Positions 33,876 to 45,360 of a DNA stretch of 64,000 bases are shown one piece after another. Source of the DNA: Paragorgia papillata (Eukaryota > Cnidaria > Anthozoa > Scleralcyonacea > Coralliidae). Below the pieces are notes generated by a model. The model was not told the origin of the DNA and searched no databases. It was given only the letters and a program-made list of their open reading frames with translations. Both the position numbers and the translations under genes were made by a program. The stretch lies in assembly GCA_035771165.1 (NCBI GenBank), contig JAWNZC010000302.1, forward strand, positions 882,501-946,500, in the 5' to 3' direction. Numbering within the stretch: the stretch's first letter is position 1; every line of letters begins with the position of its first letter.

Positions 33876-34868
33876 GACAAATAATCAACGGTGCCATGTT
33901 CATTCAGATAACAAAAACCGAAAACATGCTTTTTGTTCGACCAAAAAAAATATAACCCTATGTTCTAGACTTAAAATGACAAAAATTGTAACATATCCTA
34001 CCAAGAGGATACCCTATATAGCCTGTAATCCTAGGGCGCCCCCTTGTCAACAAGAAACAACACGAATGCTTAAAATATGCTTATACACAACACACTTCTA
34101 CACAAAGGCATTTGCCTAAATATGAAAAAGTGTGCTAAAGAAACGTAAATACTTTTTGCGGCAGTTTGGATGCGTCATCGGCAGTCGTCGGATTAAAGTC
34201 GGAGCCTTGCTCATAGTTTTATTGGCCAATCATATCTCAAGAAATTTCCCGCTAAAACACACTAATTGAAGCAAGACGGCGGGTTGGTTTAGTCTAAATG
34301 GACCCAAGGAAAAAATCCATCTTTTTATAGTGAACATCTACAAAAAACGCTGTCATTTGTCATCAAAGTGGTGCCTTAGGAAACCTCTGTTGTTTATCCC
34401 GTACTATCTGTCTGAATATGTTGATTTTTGACGTCTAAAAAGCTTGTTAAACACTGCAGTGACGGGCTGGCGGCACTGTACAAACAAAAACAGAAAACGA
34501 AGATTGATCACGACAAACGACGCCAAAAAGTTGAAGAAATCACGTTACTTTGATAAAACGAGGTTAGTAAACTGAAGGAGTGTGAACTATTAGTAATAGT
34601 ATTCTGTATCTTGGATTAAATTCCAGTATTCCACAACGGGATAAATAGCGTTTGTATCTTCGAAGTCTTCGAGAAATATAAATTTTGACAGTGTTTGACC
34701 CATACATCAAATATCTAAGTTTGGCATGTAAAAACAAGTTAAATCGTTACTAGTTTTTGTATTTTATAAATGTATTTTTTAAGTTAAAACATTTTGTGGT
34801 TACTCTTTGCAACTCTTTATTTTATAAATAAAAGTTGATATATCAAAGGCTGTCTTTTCAATTTTTTT
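33876..34868. other. No recognised feature
   Basis: Unique sequence inside the candidate 8.8-kb element; no coding motif seen. Confidence 0.45.
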
Positions 34869-35199
34869 TTGGCCAGAGCTTAACTATAGAACACCAAACA
34901 TAAAGACAGAAAGATATTCTACCAACTAAACAAAACAAAACAAGTAAGTAGAAAGAAAAAAATGTGTTTATTTTTAAGTGCAGCTAATCCCATACCTATA
35001 TAATACTTCTTGTAGCTGATGCATTATTTAAGATGATATTTATAATATTGTACTGTATTGAATTATATTCAAATGTTTTGCTTGAATGTATTGCAGTATT
35101 GTAAATTTTATTATTTTGTATAGTTTTACAGTGTATTAAAAGGTATAAACATTCTCTTTGCATTTTATTGCAGAGTGCTATATTGTATATTACATTGTA

Positions 35200-35538
35200 T
35201 TGTATTGTGTTGTGTTGTGTTGTGTTGTGTTGTGTTGTGTTGTGTTGTGTTGTGTTGTGTTGTGTTGTGTTGTGTTGTGTTGTGTTGTGTTGTGTTGTGT
35301 TGTGTTGTGTTGTGTTGTGTTGTGTTGTGTTGTGTTGTGTTGTGTTGTGTTGTGTTGTGTTGTGTTGTGTTGTGTTGTGTTGTGTTGTGTTGTGTTGTGT
35401 TGTGTTGTGTTGTGTTGTGTTGTGTTGTGTTGTGTTGTGTTGTGTTGTGTTGTGTTGTGTTGTGTTGTGTTGTGTTGTGTTGTGTTGTGTTGTGTTGTGT
35501 TGTGTTGTGTTGTGTTGAGTTGTGTTGTGTCGTGTTGC
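35200..35538 (+). repeat. (GTGTT)n pentanucleotide array
   Basis: About 65 units, almost perfect from 35206 to 35515, with single changes at the right end. All three frames are open on both strands, which produces long artificial open frames. Confidence 0.97.
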
Positions 35539-35706
35539 TTATTGCATTGCATTGCATTACAGTGCAATGTAGTATTGTATTATATAGTAATTTTTCAAGC
35601 ATTTATCATTTAAGTGCTGCTTAACTCATACCTATTTAATACTTATTTATAATTGAATAAATAATTTTTATAATATTGTACTAATACTGCACTTCACTAC
35701 ACTGTA

Positions 35707-35935
35707 TTGTATTGCACTGCACTGCACTGCACTGCACTGCACTGCACTGCACTGCACTGCACTGCACTGCACTGCACTGCACTGCACTACAATGCACTGT
35801 ATTGCACTGCACTACACTGCACTGCACTGCACTGCACTATATTGTATTGTATTGTACTCTACTGCAGTGCAGTGCACTGCACTGCACTGCACTGCACTGC
35901 ACTGCACTGCACTACACTACAATGTACTTCACTAC
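35707..35935 (+). repeat. (CACTG)n pentanucleotide array
   Basis: About 16 perfect units from 35714, then degenerate units with TATTG and CAGTG changes to about 35935. Confidence 0.95.
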
Positions 35936-36884
35936 ACTGTATTTTATTTGTACTGTGCTGTACTGCAATGTTTTTTATTGTTATGGCATTGTATTGGAGT
36001 GTTATAAAGTTTGGTATTGTATAGTTTTGCAGTGTATTAACATTTATTGCATTGTAATGAGGACTGTGTCACATTGCATTGTATTGCACTGTTTTGCATT
36101 GCATTGCATTGTATTACATGCATTGTATTGGAGTGCATTGCATTGCATTGAAATACATTATTTTGAAAATATTACTGTAACTATGCAGGTCTCTCTAATT
36201 CAAAATCTTAAATTTTCATGTATTTTTTTAGGTTAGAGTATAATCTGGAAAACCAAACAAACAAAAAGACAGAAAGATATAATTTTATTCTACTAACTAT
36301 TTAACAAGTAAGTAGAAAAATATGTTTATTTTTAATGTGACTTATTTATAAATTATAGAAGATGATTTTTATATGTTGTTCTGTAGTATAAGTATTGTAA
36401 AGTTTTTAGAGATGTGCCAGACCCGGGCATATAAATTGGTGCCCAGTGGGCAGTATCCAGTAAAATTATGCTACCTGGCAGAGTCTGGTATTTGGTAAAA
36501 CAGTTTATAGTTTAAAGGACTGCCTTCCTTCCCTTGCCTTAATTGTTTTGTCTTGCCTCATTTTGCCTTGGCACTAATGCCTTGCAGGTTACCTCACTTT
36601 GCCTAATTTACTTCTCAGGTATTGTTATGCATTTGCATTGTAATTTGGATTGATTCGAATTAATGCATGGTAACTTTGCAAGTATATTTATTTTGTATCA
36701 TAACTTTTCATGTGTTATTTCTATACCACAGTTTAACTATAGACCACCAAACATAGAGACAGAAAGATATTTACAAGTATAGACAAGTAAGTAGAAAAGA
36801 ACAATTTATATCTATTTTATGCACTACCATATACTATACCTATTTTTCATAGATGATGTCTATATATTGTCTTGTCTTGCATCT

Positions 36885-36892
36885 TGTTTTGT

Positions 36893-36924
<32 letters not shown>

Positions 36925-37041
36925 CGTTTTGTTTTGTTTTGTTTTGTTTTGTTTTGTTTTGTTTTGTTTTGTTTTGTTTTGTTTTGTTTTGTTTTGTTTT
37001 GTTTTGTTTTGTTTTGTTTTGTTTTGTTTTGTTTTGTTTTG
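36885..37041 (+). repeat. (GTTTT)n pentanucleotide array
   Basis: About 31 units with a single variant near 36921. Confidence 0.96.
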
Positions 37042-37575
37042 TCTTGCATCATGCATCTTGTCTTGCATCTTGTTTTGCATCTTAAATTGTCTTCCATCTT
37101 CTCGTCTAGCATCTTGTCTTGCATCTTGTCTTCCATCTTGTCTTGCATCTTGTCTTGCATCATGTCTTGTATCTTGCCTTGCATCTTGTCTCTTGCATCT
37201 TGCCTTGCATCTTGCCTTGCATCTGGTCTTGCATCTTGCCTTGCATCTGGTCTTGCATCTGGTCCTTGCATCTGGTCTTGCATCTGGTCTTTCATCTGGT
37301 CTTGCATCTGGTCTTGCATCTTGTCTTGCATCTTGTCTTGCATCTTGTCTTGCATCTTGTCTTGCATCTTGTCTTGTATCTTGTCTTGTATCTTGTCTTG
37401 TATCTTGTCTTGTATCTTGTCTTGTATCTTGTCTTGTATCTTGTCTTGTATCTTGTCTTGTATCTTGTCTTGTATCTTGTCTTACAGCTTGTCTTACAAC
37501 TTGTCTTGCATCTTGTCTTTCATCTTGTCTTGTATCTTGTCTTGCATATTTTTCTTGCAGAAACTTGTCTTGCAT
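37042..37575 (+). repeat. 12-bp array, CTTGTCTTGCAT and variants
   Basis: About 44 units of 12 bp. Variants TCTTGTATCTTG (a homogeneous block at 37372-37480) and GGTCTTGCATCT (37220-37315) are clustered, which shows local unit homogenisation. It directly abuts the GTTTT array and shares its TTGT words. Confidence 0.95.
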
Positions 37576-37579
37576 CTTG

Positions 37580-38280
37580 TTTAAAAATAAGAGTGGTTCA
37601 AGTCGATGTCAACGAACCAATACAGTTCAATAACCTGGAACTAACATAAAAAAGGACAGGTACATGTAAAACATGGAGGTAAAGTACTGTACAAAAAACA
37701 TGCTGCTGGTCTACTTGTCAATTCCAGGTGATTTCCACAAGGGACACGCATAAAAATTACTTGCCTGTGACAGGTTGAAGAATATTTTATCTATTAAATA
37801 CCTTATTTACTTTATAGCCTTAGTACGCATTTCATTGTTATGTGCACAGACACAGATATTAGATATACTGTATTTTACACACAACATTCAACTTCCGCTA
37901 CTCAGCCATTAACACAACGACATGAATATATTGTTTTATTTATTTCATTTATCAATTAACACAATATTTTCTTTATGTCGTTGTGTTTATGACTAAGTAG
38001 CATAACCCGGTCTGCATTGAACATCGAACGTATAATATATCCGTATGCACATAACAATAAAATGTGTAGTGATGAAAATTAAAAATTGTACTTGTTGAAC
38101 AATGGAGGGGACAGGTAAAAAATGCACAGCCTGTCACCATAGACAGGTAAAAAAATTAGGAACATTTCCAGCCCTGGTAGAATACAATGTTATATTTGAT
38201 TTTTAGATTACACAAACCAATAATACAGTAGTTGTGATGTTTTTAACTATAACCATACAGTTTCACTCTTGGTGATTCCA
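37580..38280. other. No recognised feature
   Basis: Unique non-coding sequence between arrays, as far as I can see. Confidence 0.45.
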
Positions 38281-38282
38281 CT

Positions 38283-38550
38283 CGCAGTTTTTGGTAGATT
38301 TTACTCAAATTTTTAGAATTGAATACTCACAATATTTGGTATAAACCGGTGTCAGCGTTTTTATATTTATTGCCCATATGCACTTTTTTATTATTTTGAC
38401 TTATTTTGTACAAATGTTAGTCGGAAAACAGCATTTTCAACTTTTTAGTTGTCAATAGAATAATCAAAACTTCACAGATCAGAACTTGCAGACACTGGTT
38501 TGTCACTGACAAATTTTCAAAATTTGAGTAAAATCTGCTAAAAACTCTTT
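38283..38550. repeat. Inverted-repeat element
   Basis: AGTTTTTGGTAGATTTTACT followed by CAAATTTTT near 38287 pairs with AAAATTTGAGTAAAATCTGC near 38519. The interior is unique. Confidence 0.6.
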
Positions 38551-38562
38551 AAGTTAAATTAA

Positions 38563-38781
38563 AAGAAATGTAATATATCATTCTTCCCTTTCCAAAATTT
38601 CATCTTCATGGACTTTTTTGCTGTTAAAGTTGACAAAAGTGACGTCAAAGGAGGAATCTGTAAAGTGGTTTTATATATAGACAAATTCTTGCTTTGACAT
38701 CACTTCCGTCAACTTTACCAGCAAACAAAGTGCATGAATATGAAATTTTATAAAAGGAAGGTGTGTTACATTTCTTTTCAG
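38563..38781. repeat. 219-bp fold-back element
   Basis: The arms of about 95 bp are imperfectly complementary: AAAGAAATGTAATATATCAT near 38565 against GTGTTACATTTCTTTTC near 38765, and AAAGTTGACAAAAGTGACGT against ACATCACTTCCGTCAACTTT. The loop contains ATATATAGAC. Confidence 0.7.
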
Positions 38782-39815
38782 GAGGTTCCAACTATCCTAA
38801 AGATGTAAAATCCCCAACCCTGATAAATTAGGCACTTTAATGAAGACCTTAATGGCTTAATAAGGTTTTCATTATAAAACCTGGCAATTATTTTCTAAAG
38901 ATTCCTCTGAAACTGTATATTTACAAGGGAAGTAAATATATTCAATATATTCGTCTGTCAATATTCAAAAATAATTTACGCTCACATAGTCACATTTTCT
39001 CAGACTCTCTTTGAGTTTGTGGTGCAGAAGTTTTAACAATATTGTTATAGTAACTTTTTTTAGATTGTATAAAGGATTAAGTTACTTATATTTAGTTAAA
39101 CGTATGAAATGTCCTTTAATAAAATTAAATTTAATAAAGCCTAGTTGCTACTTTTTGTTAAAATATTTATTGTTTGTTCTAAACAATAAATAATTTAACA
39201 AACAGTACTTTATAGTAGGTTTATTCAATTCCATTTTATTAAACAGTAAGCTCAAGTTAACTTATATTAGTTTTTATATTATATTCACACGCCATTTGTT
39301 AATTTATAGTGGAAATACATGTATATCACCTTTGCTGAAAATAAAGTTGACAGTTTAAATACCATTCCGTTGAGGGTTTAATTACCGTAGATAAGTTACA
39401 ATATTAACAAGTAATCAAAGACATACAAGTACCACATTACTTACCATTTGGACCGTTTCGTTCAAAGTTTCGTTGAACCGAACCACAGGTCGAACGAATA
39501 TCGAAACCACAGAATCAACTCGCGTCGGAACCCTTGACGTTTATGTCCTCGCGCATGTTGCCTCGCGGATACTATTCTGTGATCGAAACTTTCAACAAAT
39601 AATCGTCAACTTGTTGATGCATGAGTCTACAATTTCTGTCAATAATGTCAGCGGTTAGAATGTGTCACACATGGTGTCACACCATCATGGGGTTGACATA
39701 AGAGGTTAAGAGTTCACTAGAGCTCTTGCGAGAAGGAAATAGCAAGTTGTTTGTTTTTTTATTTGTTTTGAAAACTTCCGATAAACAACGATAATATCTT
39801 TCAAGCAATCTCCAA
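38782..39815. other. No recognised feature
   Basis: Unique sequence inside the candidate element; no coding motif. Confidence 0.45.
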
Positions 39816-40915
39816 ACAGTAGCTATAAATTTCCAAACAATTTCCAAACAGTAACGATAAATTTCCAAACAATTTCCAAACAGTAACAATAAATTTCCAA
39901 ACAATTTCCAAACAGTAGCGATAAATTTCCAAACAGTAGCGATAAATTTCCAAACAATTTCCAAACAGTAGCGATAAATTTCCAAACAATTTCCAAACAG
40001 TAGCGATAAATTTCCAAACAATTTCCAAACAGAAGCGATAAATTTCCAACCAATTTCCAAACAGTAACGATAAATTTCCAAGCAATTTCCAAACAGTAGC
40101 GATAAATTTCCAAACAGTAGCGATAAATTTCCAAACAATTTCCAAACAGTAGCGATAAATTTCCAAACAATTTCCAAACAGATGCGATAAATTTCCAAAC
40201 AATTTCCAAACAATAGCGATAAATTTCCAAACAATTTCCAAACAGTAACGCTGAATTTCCAAACAGTTTCGATAAGTTTCCAAACAATTTCCAAACAATA
40301 GCGATAAATTTCCAAACAATTTCCAAACAGTAGCGATAAATTTCCAAACAATTTCCAAACAGTAGCGATAAATTTCCAAACAATTTCCAAACAGTAGCGA
40401 TAAATTTCCAAACAATTTCCAAACAGTAACGCTAAATTTCCAAACAATTTCCAAACAGTAGCGATAAATTTCCAAACAATTTCCAAACAGTAGCGATAAA
40501 TTTCCAAACAATTTCCAAACAGTAACGCTAAATTTCCAAACAATTTCCAAACAGTTTCGATAAATTTCCAAACAATTTCCAAACTGTAGTGATAAATTTC
40601 CAAACAATTTCCAAACAGTAGCGATAAATTTCCAAACAATTTCCAAACAGTAACGCTAAATTTCCAAACAATTTCCAAACAGTAGCGATAAATTTCCAAA
40701 CAATTTCCAAACAGTTTCGATAAATTCCCAAACAATTTCCAAACAGTAGTGATAAATTTCCAAACAATTTCCAAACAGTAGCGATAAATTTCCAAACAGT
40801 AGCGATAAATTTTCAAACAATTTCCAAACAGTAGCGATATTTCCAAACAATTTCCAAACAGTACCGATAAATTTCCAAACAATTTCCAATCAATAACGAT
40901 ATATTTCCAAACAAG
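39816..40915 (-). repeat. 32-bp minisatellite, about 34 units
   Basis: The unit on the + strand is AAATTTCCAAACAATTTCCA followed by AACAGTAGCGAT. It is internally repetitive (two TTTCCAAACA words). Variants in the last block (GTAGCGAT, GTAACGCT, GTTTCGAT, GTAACAAT) are interspersed. Some units lack one half (near 39930 and 40100). A 32-bp period gives frames that repeat every 96 bp without stops, hence a 414-codon artificial minus-strand frame. Confidence 0.96.
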
Positions 40916-41177
40916 ATCCATACTGATTTAGGGCTAATTTCCAAGTAATTTCCAAACTGTATCAATAGATTTCCAAAGTATTTACATACTATTTACAAAA
41001 AAGTGATTGAAATAGAATAAAATTTCCAGATAAGTTCCAGATAAGTTCCAAACTAAAGGCAAATTTCCATAGTGTGTCAATGTTGCATGTAATTGGAAAT
41101 TGACATTTACAGTGTATATCCCAACTATTTCCAAACTATTTCCATTGTACGGAAAGGTTCTGATTTTTCCAGTGTAT

Positions 41178-42540
41178 ATCGCTTTAAAACTATGTATAGA
41201 ATACCATTTTTTTGTTAAATAAAGACAAATATCGTCTGTGTCATGAATAAACTAAGTCGGTTAGTGACCTCCGTTTCAGTCACTAACCTATATTTACAAA
41301 AAATTGTCTCCAAATTTTGCAACATTCTATAAATTATGGATGGGTTTTGTAGTTTGTAGGACTGTATTTACCATTTTCAATTTCGCGCGCGGCCCTTCCC
41401 GCAATCTAGCGTTGGAGCTTCCGGTAATTTTCAATCATGCCCAATGTCTCCCGGCCTATAGCTGGGGCAGAATAAAGCTGCTGACCTCAATAATTACAGG
41501 CTCTGAAAGACCACTTTCTACGACAATTTTTATATTAAATGTGGCCATGGTGTTGCTGATTCTGGTCATAATTTTGACTGAAAATGAACATGCGTTTATA
41601 CTGCAATTTGAATCTCATAATGACCTTGGTCACGAAAAGCTTGCAAACTACACATATTTTGCTGGATTTTTGAGCAACTTCTTTGCATCGCTCTAACGAA
41701 AAATACTTTGATTTAGAAATAGGTAAGATTGTACCACAAGACTCCGTCGTTGCAAATTAAAAATAGTTATTCGATTCATGCTATCTGCCATCAAATATCG
41801 CGCTCAGCGCTTTATTTGAGAACATTTAGCAGGCCTAATAGAGCGCCAACTAGCCATAACTAGCTACCAAATGGAACAAGTTAATAATCACTTCTATGAA
41901 ATCTTGTTGTGTTATTATAAGTAGTAAGAGACCTAGAATTAGAAGCCATCTTTGCAAAGTATCACCCTTGTAAACCCTTGTATTTTATTTTGCTGTAAAT
42001 GTTTCTTTTTTATGAGATAACGCTGCTGTGCCGCAGGCGCAATGTCCGACTTTTCTGGCCATATGACTTATAGTAAACTTGCAAGTGTGATCAACCGCAG
42101 TTTTTGTGCGATATACAAGATCATTGAAAAGTTGAAAAAACAGGCATTGTGCGATTTATCGAGTCAGGCCAACACGTCTTTATGAAGACGTCTTCAAGGG
42201 ACAAACAATCCCAGAATTTTGAACTACATTTTTTTAAATTTAGCTTATAGATACTTGCCATATGTGTCAGGAAAACAACTTTATTAACCCTTCGAGAGGG
42301 AGGTTTCTGCGAGGGGTCTCCGATTAACGAGTAAAATCATCAGGCGTTAGAAATAGCAAAATATATAAGTATTAAAGCTTCTAGAGATAAGTTTATTTAA
42401 TAGTTTAATGTTGCATTAAGAAAATAATATTCTTTGTATAAAGTGAACGTTGATCAATGTAGTTGATTTATCACCATCCGCTAGGAGAAATTAGAAATAG
42501 TTTTTGTAATTGAGCTACCCTCGTTAAGTAGACTTTATTT
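41178..42540. other. No recognised gene
   Basis: Contains a 130-codon open stretch at 41304-41696 that lacks an ATG start and any known motif. No RNA gene or array. Confidence 0.5.
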
Positions 42541-43412
42541 TAGTGTAGTGTAGTGTAGTGCGTTGCGGTGGTGTGTCGTCGTGTTGAGTGGAGTGGTGTG
42601 GAGTGAAGTGGAGTGGAGTGGGATGGAGTGGAGTAGAATGGAGTGGAGTGCAATATAGTGATTGTGGAGTGGAGTGATTGTGGAGTGGAGTGATTGTGGA
42701 GTGGAGTGATTGTGGAGTGGAGTGATTGTGGAGTGGAGTGATTGTGGAGTGGAGTGATTGTGGAGTGGAGTGATTGTGGAGTGGAGTGATTGTGGAGTGG
42801 AGTGATTGTGGAGTGGAGTGATTGTGGAGTGGAGTGATTGTGGAGTGGAGTGATTGTGGAGTGAAGTGATTGTGGAGTGGAGTGATTGTGGAGTGGAGTG
42901 ATTGTGGAGTGGAGTAATTGTGGAGTGGAGTGGAGTGGAGTGATTGTGGAGTGGAGTGGAGTGGAGTGGAGTGGAGTGGAGTGGAGTGATTGTGGAGTGA
43001 TTGTGGAGTGATTGTGGAGTGATTGTGGAGTGATTGTGGAGTGGAGTGGAGTGGAGTGGAGTGGAGTGGAGTGGAGTGGAGTGATTGTGGAGTGGAGTGA
43101 TTGTGGAGTGGAGTGGAGTGGAGTGGTTGTGGAGTGGAGTGATTGTGGAGTGGAGTGGAGTAGAGTGGAGTGGAGTGGAGTGGGGTGGAGTGATTGTGGA
43201 GTGGAGTGGAGTGATTGTGGAGTGGAGTGATTGTGGAGTGGAGTGATTGTGGAGTGGAGTGATTGTGGAGTGGAGTGATTGTGGAGTGGAGTGATTGTGG
43301 AGTGGAGTGATTGTGGAGTGGAGTGGAGTGGAGTGGTTGTGGAGTGGAGTGGAGTGATTGTGGAGTGGAGTGGAGTGGATTGGTTGTGGAGTGGAGTGAT
43401 TGTGGAGTGGAG
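42541..43412 (+). repeat. GTGGA-based satellite with a 16-bp higher-order unit
   Basis: The 16-bp unit GTGGAGTGGAGTGATT alternates with pure GTGGA pentamers over about 870 bp. The + strand is almost free of C. It begins with GTGTAGTGTAGTG units and decays at the left end. Pentamers of the GGAGT/GGAAT type also make up classical animal satellites. Confidence 0.95.
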
Positions 43413-44463
43413 TATACTTTCCCTGTTAAAGTCTTAAGAATGAGAAGTATATATCTCTCAAGTGAACCGGTAGTGCTCTTTTACATTTTCAATACAATCA
43501 AGTTTATTAGCAAGTACACACATGTAGTCATTGACTGCCTATTTTAATAGGTTGCTGTAAGTCGGTTATAATAAACCACGATCTGCCCCAAGATATTTAC
43601 TTTTTTACGACGTAGCTGACATGCACGAGGCGTGATGTAAGTTTTATAGCGACGTGGTGTCACAAAATGCTATCAATAACACCAATGAAAACTGAGTTAG
43701 AATTCAATGAAATGAGGACGTTAACGCTGACCGAATGGCGAATTATTTAACCATATTATAATGAAATCCATAGGAATGTTAAATACAATGACGAAGTAAG
43801 TTATATTGGTGAAGTATTTTGAATTGCCATAAAACTCACATGTCGACAGTAATATTTTCGCATGGTCGCGTAATTTTGGAAAATGATGTATTATCAACGG
43901 ATTAACGTGTCATATATTTTGCTTATTACGTTCACTGAACTGGATTAATAGTCACTTCTCGAATTTGCTTCAATGGGCGCGAACAACGTCTTGAAATCGA
44001 GGCTAAATATGAAGGATAAAATTGAATGCATTACGATTTCATTTGTGCCATTGTTTTATAGGAATTGGAGCAATATTTGGCGGCTAATATTCTTTTTTGT
44101 CGGGTTCGGCGCAGATACATGTACGCTATGCGCACCTTTTGTTAATAGAGCCGTGAAGAATATACCATACAAAATTTTAATATGTAAGAATAGTATAATT
44201 ATTTACATATATAAGTAAAAATGAAAATACCGCAAGCCAGTTGCAGTGAGAAGAACGTTGAAAGAATTCAAGGTTTTTGCGTTTTTCAGCTTGTTTGGGA
44301 GATTATTGCATGAATTAGTTCCACTATATATAAGTCAGACTTTGTTATGTGTTCTGCTTTCGGATACAGTAAGAAAATCGATCAATCAATAAATAAATAA
44401 ATAATTTTTAGTAAATTTTTTTATAAGAAAGATACATTCTAAATTTACAGCTATTTCTTGTAG
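43413..44463. other. Last part of the first visible SRCR intron
   Basis: No recognisable exon. It ends with TTTACAGCTATTTCTTGTAG, the polypyrimidine tract and acceptor of SRCR exon 2. Confidence 0.5.
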
Positions 44464-44793
44464 GTATTACCATCAGATTGCAAGGACCATTAAACAACTC
44501 AGGTATTGGACGTGTTGAAATATTTTACCAAGGAAAATGGGGAACGGTTTGTGAGAAAAACTGGGACTTTAACGATGCTTACGTGGTTTGTCGACAACTT
44601 GGCTATCGCGGAGTTTCGCGGAGTGCAGCTCTTCAACGTCATGATGTTCCGGATGGTAATGGAACAATATGGCTCGATGAGGTTGATTGTACAGGAAGTG
44701 AACAGTACTTAGCCGGGTGTAGTCATAAAGGATGGGGAATACACAATTGCATTCACCAAGACGATGCCGGTGTCAGATGTAGTAACGAATCGG
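44464..44793 (+). CDS. SRCR domain exon 2
   Basis: A 330-nt exon, phase 1 at both ends, between TTGTAG and a GTAAGC donor at 44794. It reads ITIRLQGPLNNSGIGRVEIF, WGTVCEKNWDFNDAYVVCRQ, then LGYRGVSRSAALQ, and ends CSNESG. Six group A-type cysteines are kept (TVC, VVC, VDC, GC, NC, RC). Compared with exons 1 and 3 it has a two-residue insertion (RGVSRSA against PGASA), probably a small duplication of GGAGTTTCGC. The long identity to the other exons points to tandem exon duplication. Extracellular binding module of the same predicted receptor. Confidence 0.93.
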
Positions 44794-44914
44794 GTAAGCT
44801 ATTTTCCTTTAATCTTTAATCTTTAATCTTTATCTAAAATTATTTTGACACGGTAGCCTATTCAACACCATCTGGTTTTCAAAGAGCCGTGTGCATACGT
44901 AACATTAAAATACA

Positions 44915-45017
44915 TTAACTTTTTTCCATGTCCGAATTGGTCTTTAGTATTTTATTCTGGCAAACGCCAGACGATTTTATTCACCTCTAGGAAACCTTGG
45001 TCAGAAACATGAGTTAA
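44915..45017 (-). mobile_element. 100-bp MITE, copy 2
   Basis: Reverse orientation of the copies at 4604-4703 and 50379-50480: the minus strand begins TTAACTCATG and contains GAATAAAATCGTCTGGCG. It lies 120 bp after SRCR exon 2. Confidence 0.75.
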
Positions 45018-45091
45018 TACATATTAAAACTGCTAACTATTTACATAATACTACAAAGTTAATTTTTATGAGAAATAATTTAATAAAAGGG

Positions 45092-45360
45092 ATCACGGTT
45101 GGCGAGTCTAAAGTTATTGTAGGCATGGTTGGACGGCGTTAGTTCTTGGATGGGTGACTTCTTGAGACTCGTGTGAGTAGAGTTTAGTTGGTCTCTCCTG
45201 TGCTTTGACGGTTTTTCGCTGTGTTCTCCCGTTTTCCTTCCTCCGTAAAACCAACACATATGTCTTAGTTGTAATCCGTTTAGAGGGCCCTGAGTAAGAT
45301 TGGCTTCTGCTAACCAGGTGATTTTAACTTTCTATAAATAAAGTTTCAGTCTACTAGAAA
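45092..45360 (+). repeat. 5S-like SINE, diverged copy
   Basis: GGCGTTAGTTCTTGGATGGG followed by TGACTTCTTGAGACTC and GTGTGAGTAGAGTT matches 61935-62005, and the match continues through TCTCTCCTGTGCTT and the TCGGTTTTCC-type segment. The 5S-derived block (TTAGTTCTTGGATGGGTGAC) is recognisable. The tRNA-like head is lost or unrecognisable. Confidence 0.7.

Larger units (their letters stand above)
34869..36885 (+). repeat. Degenerate higher-order repeat with shared leaders
   Basis: A leader containing CAAACATAAAGACAGAAAGA and CAAGTAAGTAGAAA occurs three times, starting near 34869, 36226 and 36721. A second shared word set (CATACCTATATAATAC, TTATAATATTGTACT) precedes arrays near 34990 and 35628. 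Leaders are followed by different pentanucleotide arrays, so an old tandem duplication seems to have seeded several expansions. Confidence 0.65.
32378..41174. mobile_element. Candidate 8.8-kb TIR element (CMC/CACTA-like) carrying satellite arrays
   Basis: CACTGGAAAAATCAGAACCT starts a 39-bp terminus at 32378-32416 that is inverted at 41136-41174 with three mismatches. TAT flanks both ends (32375-32377 and 41175-41177). Ends starting CACTG, a 3-bp duplication and dense subterminal repeats are features of CACTA/EnSpm-type (CMC) transposons. The subterminal words TTTGGAAATTG and AGTATGTAAAT occur near both ends. No transposase is visible, so the element would be non-autonomous. The alternative is two unrelated end fragments of the same family in opposite orientation; the matching TAT makes that less likely but does not exclude it. 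Confidence 0.6.

Noticed and set aside
35158..37649. Long frames of Cys-Val-Val-Leu, Thr-Gln-His-Asn, Lys-Thr-Lys-Gln-Asn and Arg-Gln-Asp-Ala repeats
   Set aside because: They are translations of the GTGTT, CACTG, GTTTT and 12-bp arrays, open on both strands because of unit composition.
39816..40915. CRISPR-like array of 32-bp repeats
   Set aside because: The units abut without unique spacers and the context is eukaryotic.
39677..40921. 414-codon minus-strand frame of tryptophan-rich repeats
   Set aside because: It is the 32-bp minisatellite read in three alternating phases. The period explains the openness, and no non-repeat domain is attached.
41304..41696. 130-codon open frame with two hydrophobic stretches
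   Set aside because: No ATG start, no recognisable domain and no splice context; likely chance.
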